Below are positions 16,321-24,443 of a DNA stretch of 64,000 nt, piece after piece. The translations under genes and the position numbers were made by a program. Below the pieces are notes generated by a model, which did not search any database, had not been told where the DNA came from, and saw only the letters and a list, made by a program, of their open reading frames with translations. Position 1 is the stretch's first letter. Every line of letters begins with the position of its first letter. The stretch comes from DATHTS01 sp041940425 (lineage in GTDB: Bacteria; Acidobacteriota; Blastocatellia; Pyrinomonadales; Pyrinomonadaceae): contig JBGTSF010000018.1 of assembly GCA_041940425.1 (NCBI GenBank), positions 1 to 64,000 on the forward strand, read 5' to 3'.

Positions 16321-17220
16321 TTGTTTCGGAGATTTAGATTCTTTCGGCGGTTTCGCTTCTTTGTTTTCTTTCGGTTCGCTCGATTCACCGGAGACTTCCG
16401 TTTCTTTCGGACTTCTCGAACTTCTCGAATCTCTCGTTTCTTCGGGAGCGGTTCGCGTTTTTATCATATTCGCGCCGAAATCAACCCGTTTTTTTCCGGC
16501 TTCCGCTTGTTTGAGCATTTCTTCGGCGCGGAGATTCATCTCGTCTATTTCGAGAGCTTTTTTCAGAGCGCGGATCGCCAGGTCGTATTCGGCGAGTTTC
16601 ATCAAAATCATCCCGTATTCGGTCTGATATTCGCCGTTTTCGGGCTGGAGTTTGACGGCGGCTTGCAGGGCTTTCTGCGCCTCGCGGTCATCGTCGAGTT
16701 TATTGTAAGCGCGTCCGAGATTGTAAAAGGCGGCGGCGTCTTTCGGATTTTCGGCGGTGATCTTTTTGTAAAGCTTGACGGCGTTTTCAAAGGCGACCTG
16801 CGAATTCGTTTTCTTTTCCTCGTCTTTCTTTTTGCCTTTTTTCGGCGCGGGTTCGTCCTCTTCGCCGGGCAGTTTGTCGTCGCTCGCTTCTTCCGCCTGT
16901 TCGACCAGAGCGTAGGCAATGCCGAGCTGGAAATGCGCTTCTGCCAGATCAGGATTCAGTTCGACGGCTTGCTTGTAGGCTTCGACCGCTTTTTCGTAAA
17001 GGCTCGCGTCAAGATATTTGTTTCCTTCCGCAAGGGCAACTGCCGCATCCGTAAAGACCGGAACAGGTTCGTTTGCGGAAACGGTCGGGGAAGTATCATT
17101 TGCCGCCGTAGTTTCGGCGGAATTTGTATTTGAATTGACGTTTTCGGCTTCACTACTGCCGCAAGCCGAAAAAAGCGTCAGCGAAAGCGCGAAAACCGTA
17201 ATTAAAAGAAAATAACGCAT
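16318..17220 (-). CDS. TPR-repeat lipoprotein
   Basis: 300 residues. A lipoprotein signal (FALSLTLFSACG, lipid-modified Cys about 20) leads to a Ser/Asn/Thr-rich linker and then several tetratricopeptide repeats: NKYLDASLYEKAVEAYKQAVELNPDLAEAHFQLGIAY, AAAFYNLGRAYNKLDDDREAQKALQAAV, QTEYGMILMKLAEYDLAIRALKKAL. One repeat is interrupted by a Lys/Glu insert (PGEEDEPAPKKGKKKDEEKK). The end is a low-complexity Lys/Ser/Pro/Glu tail. It would scaffold protein complexes at the outer or inner membrane. Followed by hairpin terminator at the stop. Confidence 0.85.
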   Translation of the reverse strand: MRYFLLITVFALSLTLFSACGSSEAENVNSNTNSAETTAANDTSPTVSANEPVPVFTDAAVALAEGNKYLDASLYEKAVEAYKQAVELNPDLAEAHFQLGIAYALVEQAEEASDDKLPGEEDEPAPKKGKKKDEEKKTNSQVAFENAVKLYKKITAENPKDAAAFYNLGRAYNKLDDDREAQKALQAAVKLQPENGEYQTEYGMILMKLAEYDLAIRALKKALEIDEMNLRAEEMLKQAEAGKKRVDFGANMIKTRTAPEETRDSRSSRSPKETEVSGESSEPKENKEAKPPKESKSPKQ

Positions 17221-17280
17221 AAAATTTAACAGAAGATTTTTATATGAAAATTTCGACGTAAGAAGTTGCTTGCAAATTTT

Positions 17281-17628
17281 CTAACCCGGCGGAAAGACGA
17301 ATTGCCGACCGCCGAGAAGATGAACGTGGAGATGAAAAACCGTCTGCCCGCCGTCCGCGTTCGTATTGATCACGACGCGGTAACCGTCTTCGGCAAAACC
17401 CTTGTCGCGGGCGATTCCGCCGGCGGTCAAAAGCAGATGTCCGAGCGTTTCTTTGTGTGCATTTTCGGCTTTGTCGAGCGACGCGAGATGCTCGCGCGGA
17501 ATGATCAAAACGTGCGTCGGGGCTTGCGGGCTGATGTCGTTAAAGGCGATGCAGACGTCGTCTTCATAAACTTTTTCGGACGGAATCGCGCCCGCAATAA
17601 TTTTGCAGAAAAGACAATCTTCATTCAT
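17281..17628 (-). CDS. hinT: HIT-family nucleotide hydrolase (HinT-like)
   Basis: 115 residues, the standard size of bacterial HinT, which hydrolyses aminoacyl-AMP and other purine phosphoramidates. N-terminal CLFCKIIAGAIPSEKVYEDD, middle APTHVLIIPREHLASL, and the catalytic triad HLHVHLLGGR are all present; the two N-terminal Cys plus His give the usual zinc-like site. Cytoplasmic. It is 60 bases from the TPR lipoprotein in the same direction and probably forms an operon with it. Confidence 0.92.
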   Translation of the reverse strand: MNEDCLFCKIIAGAIPSEKVYEDDVCIAFNDISPQAPTHVLIIPREHLASLDKAENAHKETLGHLLLTAGGIARDKGFAEDGYRVVINTNADGGQTVFHLHVHLLGGRQFVFPPG

Positions 17629-17700
17629 AGAATGATTTATTTAACCACAACTGCAAAATAAAAGAAAAGCGCGGGAGAATTTTCGAAGCAAATTGAGATT

Positions 17701-17961
17701 GGTTTTTATAAAACTTTTTTTATAAATAATAAACTCCTTAATTGTCGCGTTAGCGACTAACCGAATTTAGCCGTGTAATTTATTACACGGTCAAGATTTG
17801 ATTGATATTTGTGTCGCGTCAGCGACAATTGAAAAAGATTTTAATCAATTGTCGCTGACGCGACATAAAAAACTTTTCCTTTCCGCACCGTGCAATAAAT
17901 TGCACGGCTAAAATCAAATAATCGCTACGCGATATTTAAGGAAACATTTTTATAAAAAACC
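17701..17961. mobile_element. Palindrome-rich MITE-like element E2
   Basis: GGTTTTTATAAAAC at the left and its near complement (ATTTTTATAAAAAACC) at the right are the ends. Inside, symmetric about the centre: GTCGCGttAGCGAC, CCGTGTAATttATTACACGG, GTCGCGtcAGCGACAATTG, then CAATTGTCGCTGACGCGAC, CCGTGCAATaaATTGCACGG, ATCGCtacGCGAT. The two halves are themselves inverted copies. No coding frame. It fills the 358-base gap between hinT and murA. The architecture matches E1, E3 and E4, but the palindromes have other sequences. Confidence 0.6.
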
Positions 17962-17987
17962 TGTCGGGGTTTATTTTGTCATTTGCT

Positions 17988-19289
17988 TTATATCGCAGTT
18001 TCTTCGGCTTTTAGTTTCACGTCGCCGGAAACTCTTTCGATATTTGCGCCGACCGCATTGAGCTTGCGGACGATCGTTTCATAACCTCGGTCAATGTGAT
18101 AAACGCGGTCAATCAAAGTTTCGCCCGAAGCGCACAGTCCGGCGAGAACGAGCGACGCCGACGCGCGAAGATCGGACGCGAGAACCGGCGCGCCCGTCAG
18201 CGCGGTTTTCCCTTTGACAAGTGCTTGATTTCCCTGAACATGAATATCCGCGCCCATCCGCAAAAGCTCGGAAACATGCATAAAACGATTCTCGAAAATC
18301 GTTTCCGTTACGGTCGAAACGCCCTCGGCTTGCGTCATCAGAGTCATATACTGCGCCTGCATATCGGTCGGAAAAGCCGGATGCGGCTCGGTCGTTACGT
18401 CTTTCGATTTCAGACCGCCCGCGCTTCTTTTTACTTTTAAAGTCGTTTCATCCGTCTGTTCGATCTCGACTCCGGCTTCCGAGAGTTTTTCAATCACGGC
18501 GGTCAGATGTTCCGGCTGGCAGTTCCTTATTTCGAGTTCGCCGCCCGTGATCGCCGCCGCGACGATAAACGTGCCGGTTTCGATCCGGTCGGGAATGATC
18601 GAATGATCCGCGCCGCCGAGCGCGTCAACGCCTTCGATCTCCATTGTTTCAGTCCCCGCGCCCGAAATTTTCGCGCCCATTTTGTTGAGAAGCTCGGCAA
18701 GGTCTTCGATCTCCGGCTCACGCGCGGCGTTATGAATAACGGTTTTTCCTTTCGCCAAGACTGCCGCCATCATCACGTTTTCCGTTCCCGTGACGGTAAC
18801 GACATCGAATTTTATATTCGCTCCGATTAGTCCGCCTTCAGGCGCGCGCGCTACGACATTTCCGGCTTCGAGCGAAACAACCGCGCCAAGCTGTTCAAAA
18901 GCTTTCAGATGCAGATCAATCGGTCGCGTCCCGATCGCGCATCCGCCGGGAAGCGAGACTTTCGCCTGTCCGAACCGACCGAGAAGCGGTCCGAGCGCAA
19001 GGACGGAAGCCCGCATCGTTTTGACAAGTTCATAGGGCGCTTCGAAAGTTTGAATATTCTGCGCCATGAATTTCTGCGTGTTGAGTTCGGGCGTTAAAAC
19101 CGTCGCCCCCAAATCTTCGAGCAGACGGCGCTGGGTGATCAAATCCTTGACATACGGCACGTTGCGAAGCGTAACGAGTTCTCCGGTCAAAAGCGTCGCC
19201 GCCAGACACGGCAGAGCGGAATTTTTCGCGCCGCTGATCCTGATCGTTCCCCGAAGCGGTTTTCCGCCTCTGATTAAAAATTTATCCAT
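17988..19289 (-). CDS. murA: UDP-N-acetylglucosamine 1-carboxyvinyltransferase
   Basis: 433 residues, normal for MurA, which adds enolpyruvate to UDP-GlcNAc in the first committed step of peptidoglycan synthesis. The N-terminus GGKPLRGTIRISGAKNSALP is the family block; the catalytic, fosfomycin-target cysteine is present in LPGGCAIGTRPIDLHL (about residue 116); RASVLALGPLLGRFG and the C-terminal RASASLVLAGLCASG and HIDRGYE are also conserved. With Cys at the active site, fosfomycin sensitivity at the target is expected (inference). It is divergent from selB. Confidence 0.95.
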   Translation of the reverse strand: MDKFLIRGGKPLRGTIRISGAKNSALPCLAATLLTGELVTLRNVPYVKDLITQRRLLEDLGATVLTPELNTQKFMAQNIQTFEAPYELVKTMRASVLALGPLLGRFGQAKVSLPGGCAIGTRPIDLHLKAFEQLGAVVSLEAGNVVARAPEGGLIGANIKFDVVTVTGTENVMMAAVLAKGKTVIHNAAREPEIEDLAELLNKMGAKISGAGTETMEIEGVDALGGADHSIIPDRIETGTFIVAAAITGGELEIRNCQPEHLTAVIEKLSEAGVEIEQTDETTLKVKRSAGGLKSKDVTTEPHPAFPTDMQAQYMTLMTQAEGVSTVTETIFENRFMHVSELLRMGADIHVQGNQALVKGKTALTGAPVLASDLRASASLVLAGLCASGETLIDRVYHIDRGYETIVRKLNAVGANIERVSGDVKLKAEETAI

Positions 19290-19401
19290 AAGCGATTTTA
19301 AAAGGTTAAGTTTTTTTTATAGATGCAAGTAGAAAATCTTATCACGAGTTTTTCAAAGATGAAACTTTGCCGAAAAGCAAAATCAATCTAAGATAAAAAA
19401 T

Positions 19402-21315
19402 GTGGACATCATCGCCGGAACTGCCGGACATATCGATCACGGAAAAACCGCGCTCGTCAAGGCTCTGACGGGAGTTGATGCCGACCGTTTCCCGGAGGAA
19501 AAACAGCGCGGCATCACGATTGACATCGGGTTTGCCGAACTCGATCTGGGCGATCTGCGGATCGGTTTCGTGGACGTTCCGGGACACGAACGCTTCGTCA
19601 AAAATATGCTTGCCGGGGCGAGCGGGATTGATCTCGTTTTGCTCGTTATCGCGGCGGACGAAGGCGTGATGCCGCAGACGCGCGAGCATTTTGAAATCTG
19701 CCGTCTTTTGGAAACAAAAACCGGCTTAATAGTTTTGACGAAAAAGGATTTGGTTGACGCGGAACTTCTCGAACTCGTCAAACTCGAAACGGCGGAACTC
19801 GTCGAAAATTCATTTCTCGAAAACGCGCCGGTCACCGCCGTTTCCGCCAGAACGGGCGAAGGCATCGCGGAATTAAAACGGACGCTTCAAACAATCGCCG
19901 AAAAAATTCCCGGACGAAAAAACGAAACGGTCGCGCGTCTGCCGATTGACCGTTCGTTTACGATCAAAGGTTTCGGCGCGGTCGTTACTGGAACTCTTGT
20001 ATCGGGCGAAATTGCCGAAGGCGGCGAAATGGAACTTCTGCCGGAAAAACGGACGGTGCGCGTGCGCGGCGTTCAGACTTACGGCAAAGCGGTCAAAACA
20101 GCAAATGCCGGACAGCGCACGGCGGTCAATCTTGGCGGCATTGACCACGCGGAAATCGAACGCGGAATGGTTCTGGCGGAAAAGGAAATTTTGCGCCCCG
20201 TTCAGATTTTCGATGCGGAAGTAGAAGTTTTAAAAGACACAAAACGCGGTTTGAAATCGCGGCAGAGAATTCGCGTCCATATCGGCACGATCGAGGCTCT
20301 GGCGCGTGTTCAGGTTATAAATGAGAAAAATGAGATTGCTCCGGGCGAAAAAGATTTTGTCCAGATTCGGCTTGAAGTTCCGGTCGTCTGCGTTCCGAAT
20401 GAGAGATTTATCATCCGTCAATACTCGCCGCAAATGACAATTGCGGGCGGGCGGGTTTTAGATAATTCAGCCGCGAAACATAAACGCAAAGACGTTGAAA
20501 ATGTGCGGAAATATTTGCAAAATCTCGTCTCAGCCGATAATACAAATCAAATAAAACTCTATCTCGAAACGGCAAACGAACATGGTTTAACTTTTAACGA
20601 TTTACAGGCGCGAACCGCCTGGCGAAAGGAAATTCTGAAAAAAGCGATTGATGAAAATTTAGAAAAAAAATCGGTTGTCGAAGCGGAAATTTTCTTCATC
20701 GCGCGAACACCGTTTGAGAATTTAAAGTCGAAAACAGTTTCGGAGATCGAAAATTTTCACAAAAAAGAACCGCTTGCGAGAGGCGTTTTGCGCGAAACTC
20801 TGCGCGAGAAAATTTTTGCGAATTTGCCGCCGGAAATTTTCCGCGCCGTTTTGTCCGGTCTCGAATCGGAAAAGAAAATCGCAACGGAAAAAGATTCCGT
20901 CCGCGCCGCTTCGCATAATTTGGAATTATCAAACGAAGAAAAAATTATGCGCGAGCGGCTTTCGGCGATTTACAGATCGGCAAAACTCGAAGTTCCGAAA
21001 CTCGAAGACGCGTTGGGCGAAGCGGTTAAAAATACAAAGACGGACAAAAACCACGCGCGGAAAATTTTCCAACTGCTTCTTAATTCCGGCGAGATCGTCA
21101 AAGTTACGGACGAATTTTATTTTTCAAAACCGGCGATTGACAATCTGATAAAACAGATGCGCGGATTTGCGGAAAAAAGCGCAGACCGTTTGATTGACGT
21201 TCCGGCATTTAAAGATTTGGCGGGCGTTTCGCGCAAATACGCGATTCCGCTATTGGAATATTTCGACCGCGAACGGATCACGCGGCGGGCGGGCGATAAA
21301 AGATTGATTTCGTGA
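19402..21315 (+). CDS. selB: Selenocysteine-specific translation elongation factor
   Basis: 637 residues, start GTG. SelB carries Sec-tRNA to UGA codons marked by a SECIS hairpin. GTPase motifs: GTAGHIDHGKTALVKAL (G1), ITIDIGFAEL (switch), DVPGHERFVKNM (G3), VLTKKDLVD (G4). Domains II and III follow, and after about 370 the C-terminal winged-helix series (EIVKVTDEFYFSKPAIDNLI, DLAGVSRKYAIPLLEYFDRERITRRAGDKR) that reads the SECIS. The C-terminal block separates it from EF-Tu. selA, selD and a tRNA-Sec are not in the window. DUF2071 gene starts 5 bases after the stop. Confidence 0.93.
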   Translation: MDIIAGTAGHIDHGKTALVKALTGVDADRFPEEKQRGITIDIGFAELDLGDLRIGFVDVPGHERFVKNMLAGASGIDLVLLVIAADEGVMPQTREHFEICRLLETKTGLIVLTKKDLVDAELLELVKLETAELVENSFLENAPVTAVSARTGEGIAELKRTLQTIAEKIPGRKNETVARLPIDRSFTIKGFGAVVTGTLVSGEIAEGGEMELLPEKRTVRVRGVQTYGKAVKTANAGQRTAVNLGGIDHAEIERGMVLAEKEILRPVQIFDAEVEVLKDTKRGLKSRQRIRVHIGTIEALARVQVINEKNEIAPGEKDFVQIRLEVPVVCVPNERFIIRQYSPQMTIAGGRVLDNSAAKHKRKDVENVRKYLQNLVSADNTNQIKLYLETANEHGLTFNDLQARTAWRKEILKKAIDENLEKKSVVEAEIFFIARTPFENLKSKTVSEIENFHKKEPLARGVLRETLREKIFANLPPEIFRAVLSGLESEKKIATEKDSVRAASHNLELSNEEKIMRERLSAIYRSAKLEVPKLEDALGEAVKNTKTDKNHARKIFQLLLNSGEIVKVTDEFYFSKPAIDNLIKQMRGFAEKSADRLIDVPAFKDLAGVSRKYAIPLLEYFDRERITRRAGDKRLIS

Positions 21316-21319
21316 AAAT

Positions 21320-22018
21320 ATGAAAAAATTCTTAACCGCGAAATGGCACGATCTCGTGATGGCAAATTACGCAGTCGCGCCCGAACTTCTTACCGACCGT
21401 GTGCCGGACGGAACATCGCTCGATTTTCACGACGGCAAATGTTTTGTCAGCTTGGTCGCATTTATGTTTTTGGACACGCGCGTTCTCGGAGTTCCGATTC
21501 CGTTTCATATCAATTTTGAAGAAGTGAATCTGCGGTTTTATGTCAAGAGAGAAACTGAAAATGAAATCAGACGCGGCGTTTGTTTTGTTAAGGAGATCGT
21601 GCCGCGCTTTGCTATTGCAACGGTTGCCCGCGTCTTTTACGGCGAGCCTTATGAAGCGTGGAAAATGTCGCACGGTAAAAACGGGAAGGAATTTTTTTAT
21701 ACTTGGGAAAAAAGCGATTTTAAAAACGAGATAAAAGCTGAAACGGGCGAAAACACCGGCGTTCCGGCGGAAAATTCGCATGGCGAATTTATCATCGAGC
21801 ATTACTGGGGTTACACGCGGCGCGGCGCAAATCGAACCGATGAATACAAAGTCGAACATCCGAAATGGGAGCTTTTCGAAGTAAAAAATTATGAAATAAA
21901 AGTTGATTTCGGACGGCTTTACGGCGCGGAATTCGCGTTTTTAAATAACGAAAAACCTTTCTCGGTTTTTATGGCGAAAGGCTCGGAAATCGCAGTCTAT
22001 AAAGGAGCGAAAATTTAA
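21320..22018 (+). CDS. DUF2071 (YqjF-like) protein
   Basis: 232 residues, no signal peptide. The DUF2071 layout is recognisable: KWHDLVMANYAVAPELLTDRVPDGTSLDFHDGKCFVSLVAFMF, then FEEVNLRFYVKR and IVPRFAIATVARVFYGEPYE, and a late HYWGYTRR with YKVEHPKWELF. The function of this family is not established; it has an acetoacetate-decarboxylase-like fold. Starts 5 bases after selB and about 50 before folA in the same direction, so co-transcription with selB is likely. Confidence 0.85.
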   Translation: MKKFLTAKWHDLVMANYAVAPELLTDRVPDGTSLDFHDGKCFVSLVAFMFLDTRVLGVPIPFHINFEEVNLRFYVKRETENEIRRGVCFVKEIVPRFAIATVARVFYGEPYEAWKMSHGKNGKEFFYTWEKSDFKNEIKAETGENTGVPAENSHGEFIIEHYWGYTRRGANRTDEYKVEHPKWELFEVKNYEIKVDFGRLYGAEFAFLNNEKPFSVFMAKGSEIAVYKGAKI

Positions 22019-22069
22019 ATAAAACTTTGCGTCTTAGCGTCTTTGCGCCACCAGCGTTAAAATTTCTAT

Positions 22070-22546
22070 ATGATAATCGGAATCGTCGCAATCGCGCAAA
22101 ACTTCGCCATCGGCAAAGACGGAAAGCTGCCCTGGCATTATTCTGCTGATCTGAAATTCTTTAAACGGACGACTTTGAATAATGCGGTCGTGATGGGATT
22201 CAACACCTGGAAATCAATCGGCAAACCTCTGCCGAAGCGTTTGAATATCGTTCTTTCGCATTCGCGGAATTTAGAAAACCAACCGAATGTTTTATTGATG
22301 CGAAACAAGGAAGAAGTTCTCGCCTTATCGGATTATTTAAACTGCGACCTGTTCGTCATCGGCGGCGCGGAAACTTACAAAAATTTTGCAGATGTGATCG
22401 AAAAATGGATCGTGACGGAAATTCCCGAAACTGTCGAAGACGCCGACGCTTTTATGCCGGAAGATTTTTTGAATAATTTTAAATTACGCGAAACGGAAAA
22501 TTTGGAAGATGATTTAAAGGTGAAATTTTATGAAAAACTGTCCTGA
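22070..22546 (+). CDS. folA: Dihydrofolate reductase
   Basis: 158 residues. Reduces dihydrofolate to tetrahydrofolate with NADPH. IIGIVAIAQNFAIGKDGKLPWHYSADLKFFKRTT is the substrate/NADPH entry with the catalytic acidic residue replaced in the usual place by Asp (SADLKFF), VVMGFNTWKSIGKPLPKR carries the cofactor phosphate loop, and LFVIGGAETYKNF is the conserved GG motif. Ends inside the zinc-ribbon gene by a 17-base overlap, so they are translated from one mRNA. No thyA is adjacent. Confidence 0.92.
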   Translation: MIIGIVAIAQNFAIGKDGKLPWHYSADLKFFKRTTLNNAVVMGFNTWKSIGKPLPKRLNIVLSHSRNLENQPNVLLMRNKEEVLALSDYLNCDLFVIGGAETYKNFADVIEKWIVTEIPETVEDADAFMPEDFLNNFKLRETENLEDDLKVKFYEKLS

Positions 22547-22769
22547 ATGCAATTCGGAAAAGATCATTAAAGACGCGCAAACAATAAATACCGACAGTTC
22601 CGTTTTGAAAATTGCAGTCGAAGAACAGCCGGGGGCTTTGATCTTGAAAAAAAGGATTTATTCGGATGTCAGAGTCGAAGTTTGCGCCGATTGCGGCTAC
22701 ATCGCATTTTACGCAATTCAGCCGAATCTTTTGTGGACGGCTTATCAAAATCAGAGAAACAATGTATGA
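22530..22769 (+). CDS. Small zinc-ribbon protein
   Basis: 79 residues. Two CxxC knuckles (NCPECNSEKI and VCADCGYIAFYA) make one zinc-ribbon with a strand region between (VLKIAVEEQPGALILKKRIYSDVRV). The start overlaps the end of folA. Proteins of this kind in other bacteria are of unknown role, often nucleic-acid binding. No enzyme motif. Confidence 0.75.
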   Translation: MKNCPECNSEKIIKDAQTINTDSSVLKIAVEEQPGALILKKRIYSDVRVEVCADCGYIAFYAIQPNLLWTAYQNQRNNV

Positions 22770-22802
22770 TAAACGCCAAAAACAAAAAGGAGAAATTGCT
22801 TT

Positions 22803-23111
22803 ATGATGGGCGGAAAATCTTGGGACGAATGGATTGACGAATATTCGGAATCGCACCAAAACCCGATAAATAAATTGACGCATACGTTCGGTATTCCGAT
22901 GATCGCGGTTTCCATTCTGCTGATTCCCGTCTCGTTTTTCGTCGCGGGATTCTGGCGCGTCGCGCTCGGTTTATTTGTTACCGGCTGGATTTTGCAGTTT
23001 ATCGGTCATTATTTCGAGGGCAAGCCGCCGGAATTTCTTAAGGATTACCGGTTTCTTTTCGTCGGCTTGCGCTGGTGGATCAAGAAAACTTTTAAGACGA
23101 AGGGAAATTAA
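22803..23111 (+). CDS. DUF962 / Mpo1-like membrane protein
   Basis: 102 residues with the family motifs EYSESHQNPINKLTHTFGIP (the conserved His of SxSHxNPxNxxxHxxGIP) and FIGHYFEGKPPEFLKDYRFLFVG. Two hydrophobic segments lie between. The yeast relative Mpo1 is an iron-dependent dioxygenase of 2-hydroxy fatty acids; the histidines that bind iron are kept, so a similar lipid role is plausible. The ribosome site AAAGGAGAAATTGCTTT precedes ATG. Same strand as folA and the zinc-ribbon gene. Confidence 0.88.
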   Translation: MMGGKSWDEWIDEYSESHQNPINKLTHTFGIPMIAVSILLIPVSFFVAGFWRVALGLFVTGWILQFIGHYFEGKPPEFLKDYRFLFVGLRWWIKKTFKTKGN

Positions 23112-23118
23112 AATATTT

Positions 23119-23358
23119 AGTAGCGTTCTAAAAGTAATGCTTCTGATTTTTCAATTGCCACTAGCTTCAGCTAGTGGACTGGTGTTCTCTCTCATTCCCG
23201 GCTTTAGCCGAACATCCGGTTTAGGCTAAAGCCCAAAAGAACAAGCATTTATTTGGTATTTGGCTAAAGCCTGTTAGATTTGTCAAACTTATTCCACTAG
23301 CTCAAGCTAGTGGCAATTTAAAAGAGCTTTCTTTCGGCATAACTTTTAGGACACTATT
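23119..23358. mobile_element. Palindrome-rich MITE-like element E3 (240 bp)
   Basis: The ends AGTAGCGTTCTAAAAGTAATGC (23119) and the complement of AATAGTGTCCTAAAAGTTATGC (to 23358) match at 18 of 22 positions and resemble the ends of E4. Inside are CCACTAGCttcaGCTAGTGG near the left, GGCTTTAGCC-type stems in the middle and CCACTAGCtcaaGCTAGTGG at the right. TAAAATATTT occurs directly left of it (23109-23118) and again at 23391-23400. No coding frame; it fills most of the 329-base gap 23112-23440. Confidence 0.65.
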
Positions 23359-23403
23359 GATTTAAGAAAATCCTCTGCGTAATCCGCGGCTAAAATATTT
23401 TCA

Positions 23404-23437
23404 ACAAACTGCCTACCGCCGCTGCCGACTGCCGCTA
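23404..23437. repeat. Solo arm of the ACTGCCTACTGCC repeat
   Basis: AAACTGCCTACCGCCGCTGCC continues with related words up to the stop codon of the zinc-ribbon membrane protein. Same family as the 34-bp arms around the four-helix-bundle gene at 52086-52547, but here no second arm is seen. Confidence 0.6.
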
Positions 23438-23440
23438 AAC

Positions 23441-24289
23441 TTACTTTTCTTCATACCAAAAATCGTTATACGCCAGATGTTCGATTGCCACGCCTTTGCC
23501 GTCGAGCAGGTCAACATCCATTTTCAGATTATGCCGACCGGCAGGCAGATCGAATTCGTCGTAGGGCAGAAAAAGTTCGAGGTCTTTGTAGAGCGTTTCG
23601 TCGTAATCGGGTCTGAGCGTTCGGAAAGCGGCGAGATTGCCGTTGACATCGCGGTATTCGCCCGGTCGCGCCGGAAGCGGTTCGCCGTCGCGCGTTTGAA
23701 AATGGATCGCCAGATACGAATCTTGTCCCTTCATTCCCGTTACCGTAAAATTGACGATCATCCGCATTCCCAGACGACCGTTTTCGCGGACATTATAATC
23801 AACATCAATGCCGTCGAATTTTACCGCGACGTCGGGATCGTCTTCGGGAATCGTCGGCGTTTTCGACGAGCGCGTCGGATCGGTTTTCGGCGTAACGGAT
23901 TCTTCGGGCGAAGGCGAATCTTTTTCAATTGTCCGGCTCGGCACGGGCGACGGAACAGGCGTAAGACCGCCTCTTTCTTCCGACATCAGATTGTAAACGA
24001 CGACCGCGCCGACCGCCGTCAGCAGAAGCAGAAGCAGAGCGACAACGCCGCCGATGGCGAGATAAATTTTCGTATTGCTGCCGCGGCGCGGCGCGCTTGC
24101 CGCGTAATGAGGCGTTTGAAATTGACCTCCGACCTCGGTATTGACCGATTGCCCGTAACTCTGTTTTCCTGCACCGGATTGACCGCCGATATTGACGACG
24201 ATCGGCGCGTCGGGAAGCGTATTTCCGCATTCCAGACAAAACCGCATATCGTCCGAATTTTCATTTCCGCACTTGCCGCATCTTTTCAT
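23441..24289 (-). CDS. Membrane-anchored zinc-ribbon protein with extracytoplasmic domain
   Basis: 282 residues from the ATG at 24289 (AAGGAG upstream); a longer frame to 24481 would run into the divergent kinase gene. The N-terminal zinc-ribbon is CGKCGNENSDDMRFCLECGN, followed by a Gly/Ser/Gln linker, one transmembrane helix (YLAIGGVVALLLLLLTAVGAVVVY, about 95-118), a Pro/Ser/Thr-rich linker (TPVPSPVPSRTIEKDSPSPEES), and a beta-rich C-terminal domain (VAVKFDGIDVDYNVRENGRLGMRMIVNFTV) of unknown type. The layout suggests a sensor or assembly protein of the envelope. Confidence 0.75.
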   Translation of the reverse strand: MKRCGKCGNENSDDMRFCLECGNTLPDAPIVVNIGGQSGAGKQSYGQSVNTEVGGQFQTPHYAASAPRRGSNTKIYLAIGGVVALLLLLLTAVGAVVVYNLMSEERGGLTPVPSPVPSRTIEKDSPSPEESVTPKTDPTRSSKTPTIPEDDPDVAVKFDGIDVDYNVRENGRLGMRMIVNFTVTGMKGQDSYLAIHFQTRDGEPLPARPGEYRDVNGNLAAFRTLRPDYDETLYKDLELFLPYDEFDLPAGRHNLKMDVDLLDGKGVAIEHLAYNDFWYEEK

Positions 24290-24443
24290 TTTTCTAAAAC
24301 TCCTTTCAGTTAAAAGACATTTGATGTGAATCGTTTTGCCGTCTATCTTAAACGATAATCCGTTTTTGATAAAGTTTTGGATATAAATTTCCGGTTCTTT
24401 CCTTCTGGAAAAAATTCGTCTAAACTTAACAAAATTCTCCGTG

